Part shown: piece after piece, positions 5,090-5,345 of the stretch
How positions within the stretch are numbered: the first letter of the stretch is position 1
Layout: every line of letters starts with the position of its first letter
Source: Corynebacterium accolens
Lineage (GTDB): Bacteria; Actinomycetota; Actinomycetes; Mycobacteriales; Mycobacteriaceae
Length of the DNA stretch: 5,345 nucleotides
NCBI RefSeq assembly: GCF_030515985.1
Contig: NZ_CP100376.1
Location: 1,462,763-1,468,107, forward strand
Direction: 5' to 3'
Translations under genes and position numbers: made by a program
Notes under the pieces: generated by a model
Seen by the model: the letters and a program-made list of their open reading frames with translations, nothing else
Databases searched by the model: none
Told to the model about the DNA's origin: nothing

Positions 5090-5345
5090 ATGTCGGAACA
5101 GATCGATTCCCCCCGCCCTGTCGAAGTCGCCATCATCGGCGCAGGACCCGCCGGAGCCGCTGCGGCCATCCACGCCGCCCGCGCTGGCTATGAGACTATC
5201 CTCATTGATTCAGCCACATTCCCCCGCGATAAAACCTGCGGCGATGGCCTCACCCCACGGGCAATGCACCAGCTAGACAAGCTTGGCATCACCATTAACG
5301 CCGTCTACCGCAACCGCGGGCTTAAGCTGCACGGCTACGGCGGGG
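5090..5345 (+). CDS. menJ: FAD-dependent geranylgeranyl reductase family protein, menaquinone reductase MenJ-like, 3' end outside window
   Basis: The 85 visible residues are the FAD-binding N-terminus of a protein normally about 400 residues long. Seen are VEVAIIGAGPAGAAAA (11-26, containing GxGxxG at 17-22), the acidic end of the second strand (ILID, D40) and KTCGDGLTPRA (48-58), a block characteristic of the geranylgeranyl reductase family. In mycobacteria MenJ hydrogenates one double bond (the beta-isoprene) of the menaquinone tail. The divergent polyprenyl synthase makes this role likely here. An in-frame ATG at 5078 would add MIVP, with GAGGGG (5059-5064) 13 bases upstream. I prefer 5090 because the promoter -10 overlaps 5080-5085. 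Gene name by family and arrangement; other geranylgeranyl-lipid reductases remain possible. Confidence 0.85.
   Translation, partial: MSEQIDSPRPVEVAIIGAGPAGAAAAIHAARAGYETILIDSATFPRDKTCGDGLTPRAMHQLDKLGITINAVYRNRGLKLHGYGG

Noticed and set aside
1..5345. CRISPR array, rRNA, or DtxR-type iron box
   Set aside because: No regularly spaced direct repeats or rRNA-like sequence were seen. No site resembling the DtxR 19-bp palindrome was recognised; the iron operon promoter is upstream of the window.

Overview
The window looks like part of an actinobacterial chromosome, most probably Corynebacterium. The clues are the moderately high G+C core genes with many GCC/GGC/ATC codons, the TTG start with a strong Shine-Dalgarno, a likely leaderless transcript, and a divergent menaquinone gene pair that matches the arrangement of mycobacterial grcC1 and menJ (Rv0562/Rv0561c, from memory). 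No database search was possible, so the genus is an inference.

Layout. Positions 1-2532 (+) carry the distal part of a FecCD-type iron(III)-siderophore ABC importer operon: the C-terminal part of one permease, a complete second permease joined by an ATGA overlap, and the ATPase 22 bp later. The solute-binding protein is not in view. Immediately after the ATPase stop lies a roughly 208-bp insertion-sequence relic (2537-2744). It has imperfect 18-bp terminal inverted repeats, a perfect 14-bp hairpin, and the last 28 codons of an IS3-type transposase.

Positions 2756-3605 (-) hold a small two-gene cassette, visibly less G+C-rich than its neighbours. The first gene encodes a secreted precursor (TTG start, signal peptide, acidic pro-region). 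Its C-terminus is interrupted by an apparent -1 indel at a run of G. If that is corrected, the precursor ends in a hydrophobic Ala/Gly-rich segment with two cysteines. The second gene encodes a 72-residue protein with two membrane segments. I infer a bacteriocin-like peptide with its immunity or partner protein. This is the least ordinary content of the window.

Positions 3747-3865 (-) are tRNA-Tyr(GTA) and a strong hairpin terminator. Positions 3975-4979 (-) encode a long-chain polyprenyl diphosphate synthase. From 5090 (+) a divergent FAD-dependent geranylgeranyl reductase-family protein (MenJ-like) begins and runs off the window. The last two fit together: the synthase would make the isoprenoid tail of menaquinone and the reductase would saturate one unit of it. 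Their shared intergenic region contains two back-to-back promoter candidates and two inverted repeats.

The iron operon and the peptide cassette converge on the IS relic. The core genes (tRNA-Tyr, synthase, reductase) lie beyond the cassette, so the cassette plus relic looks like accessory DNA placed beside a tRNA gene.
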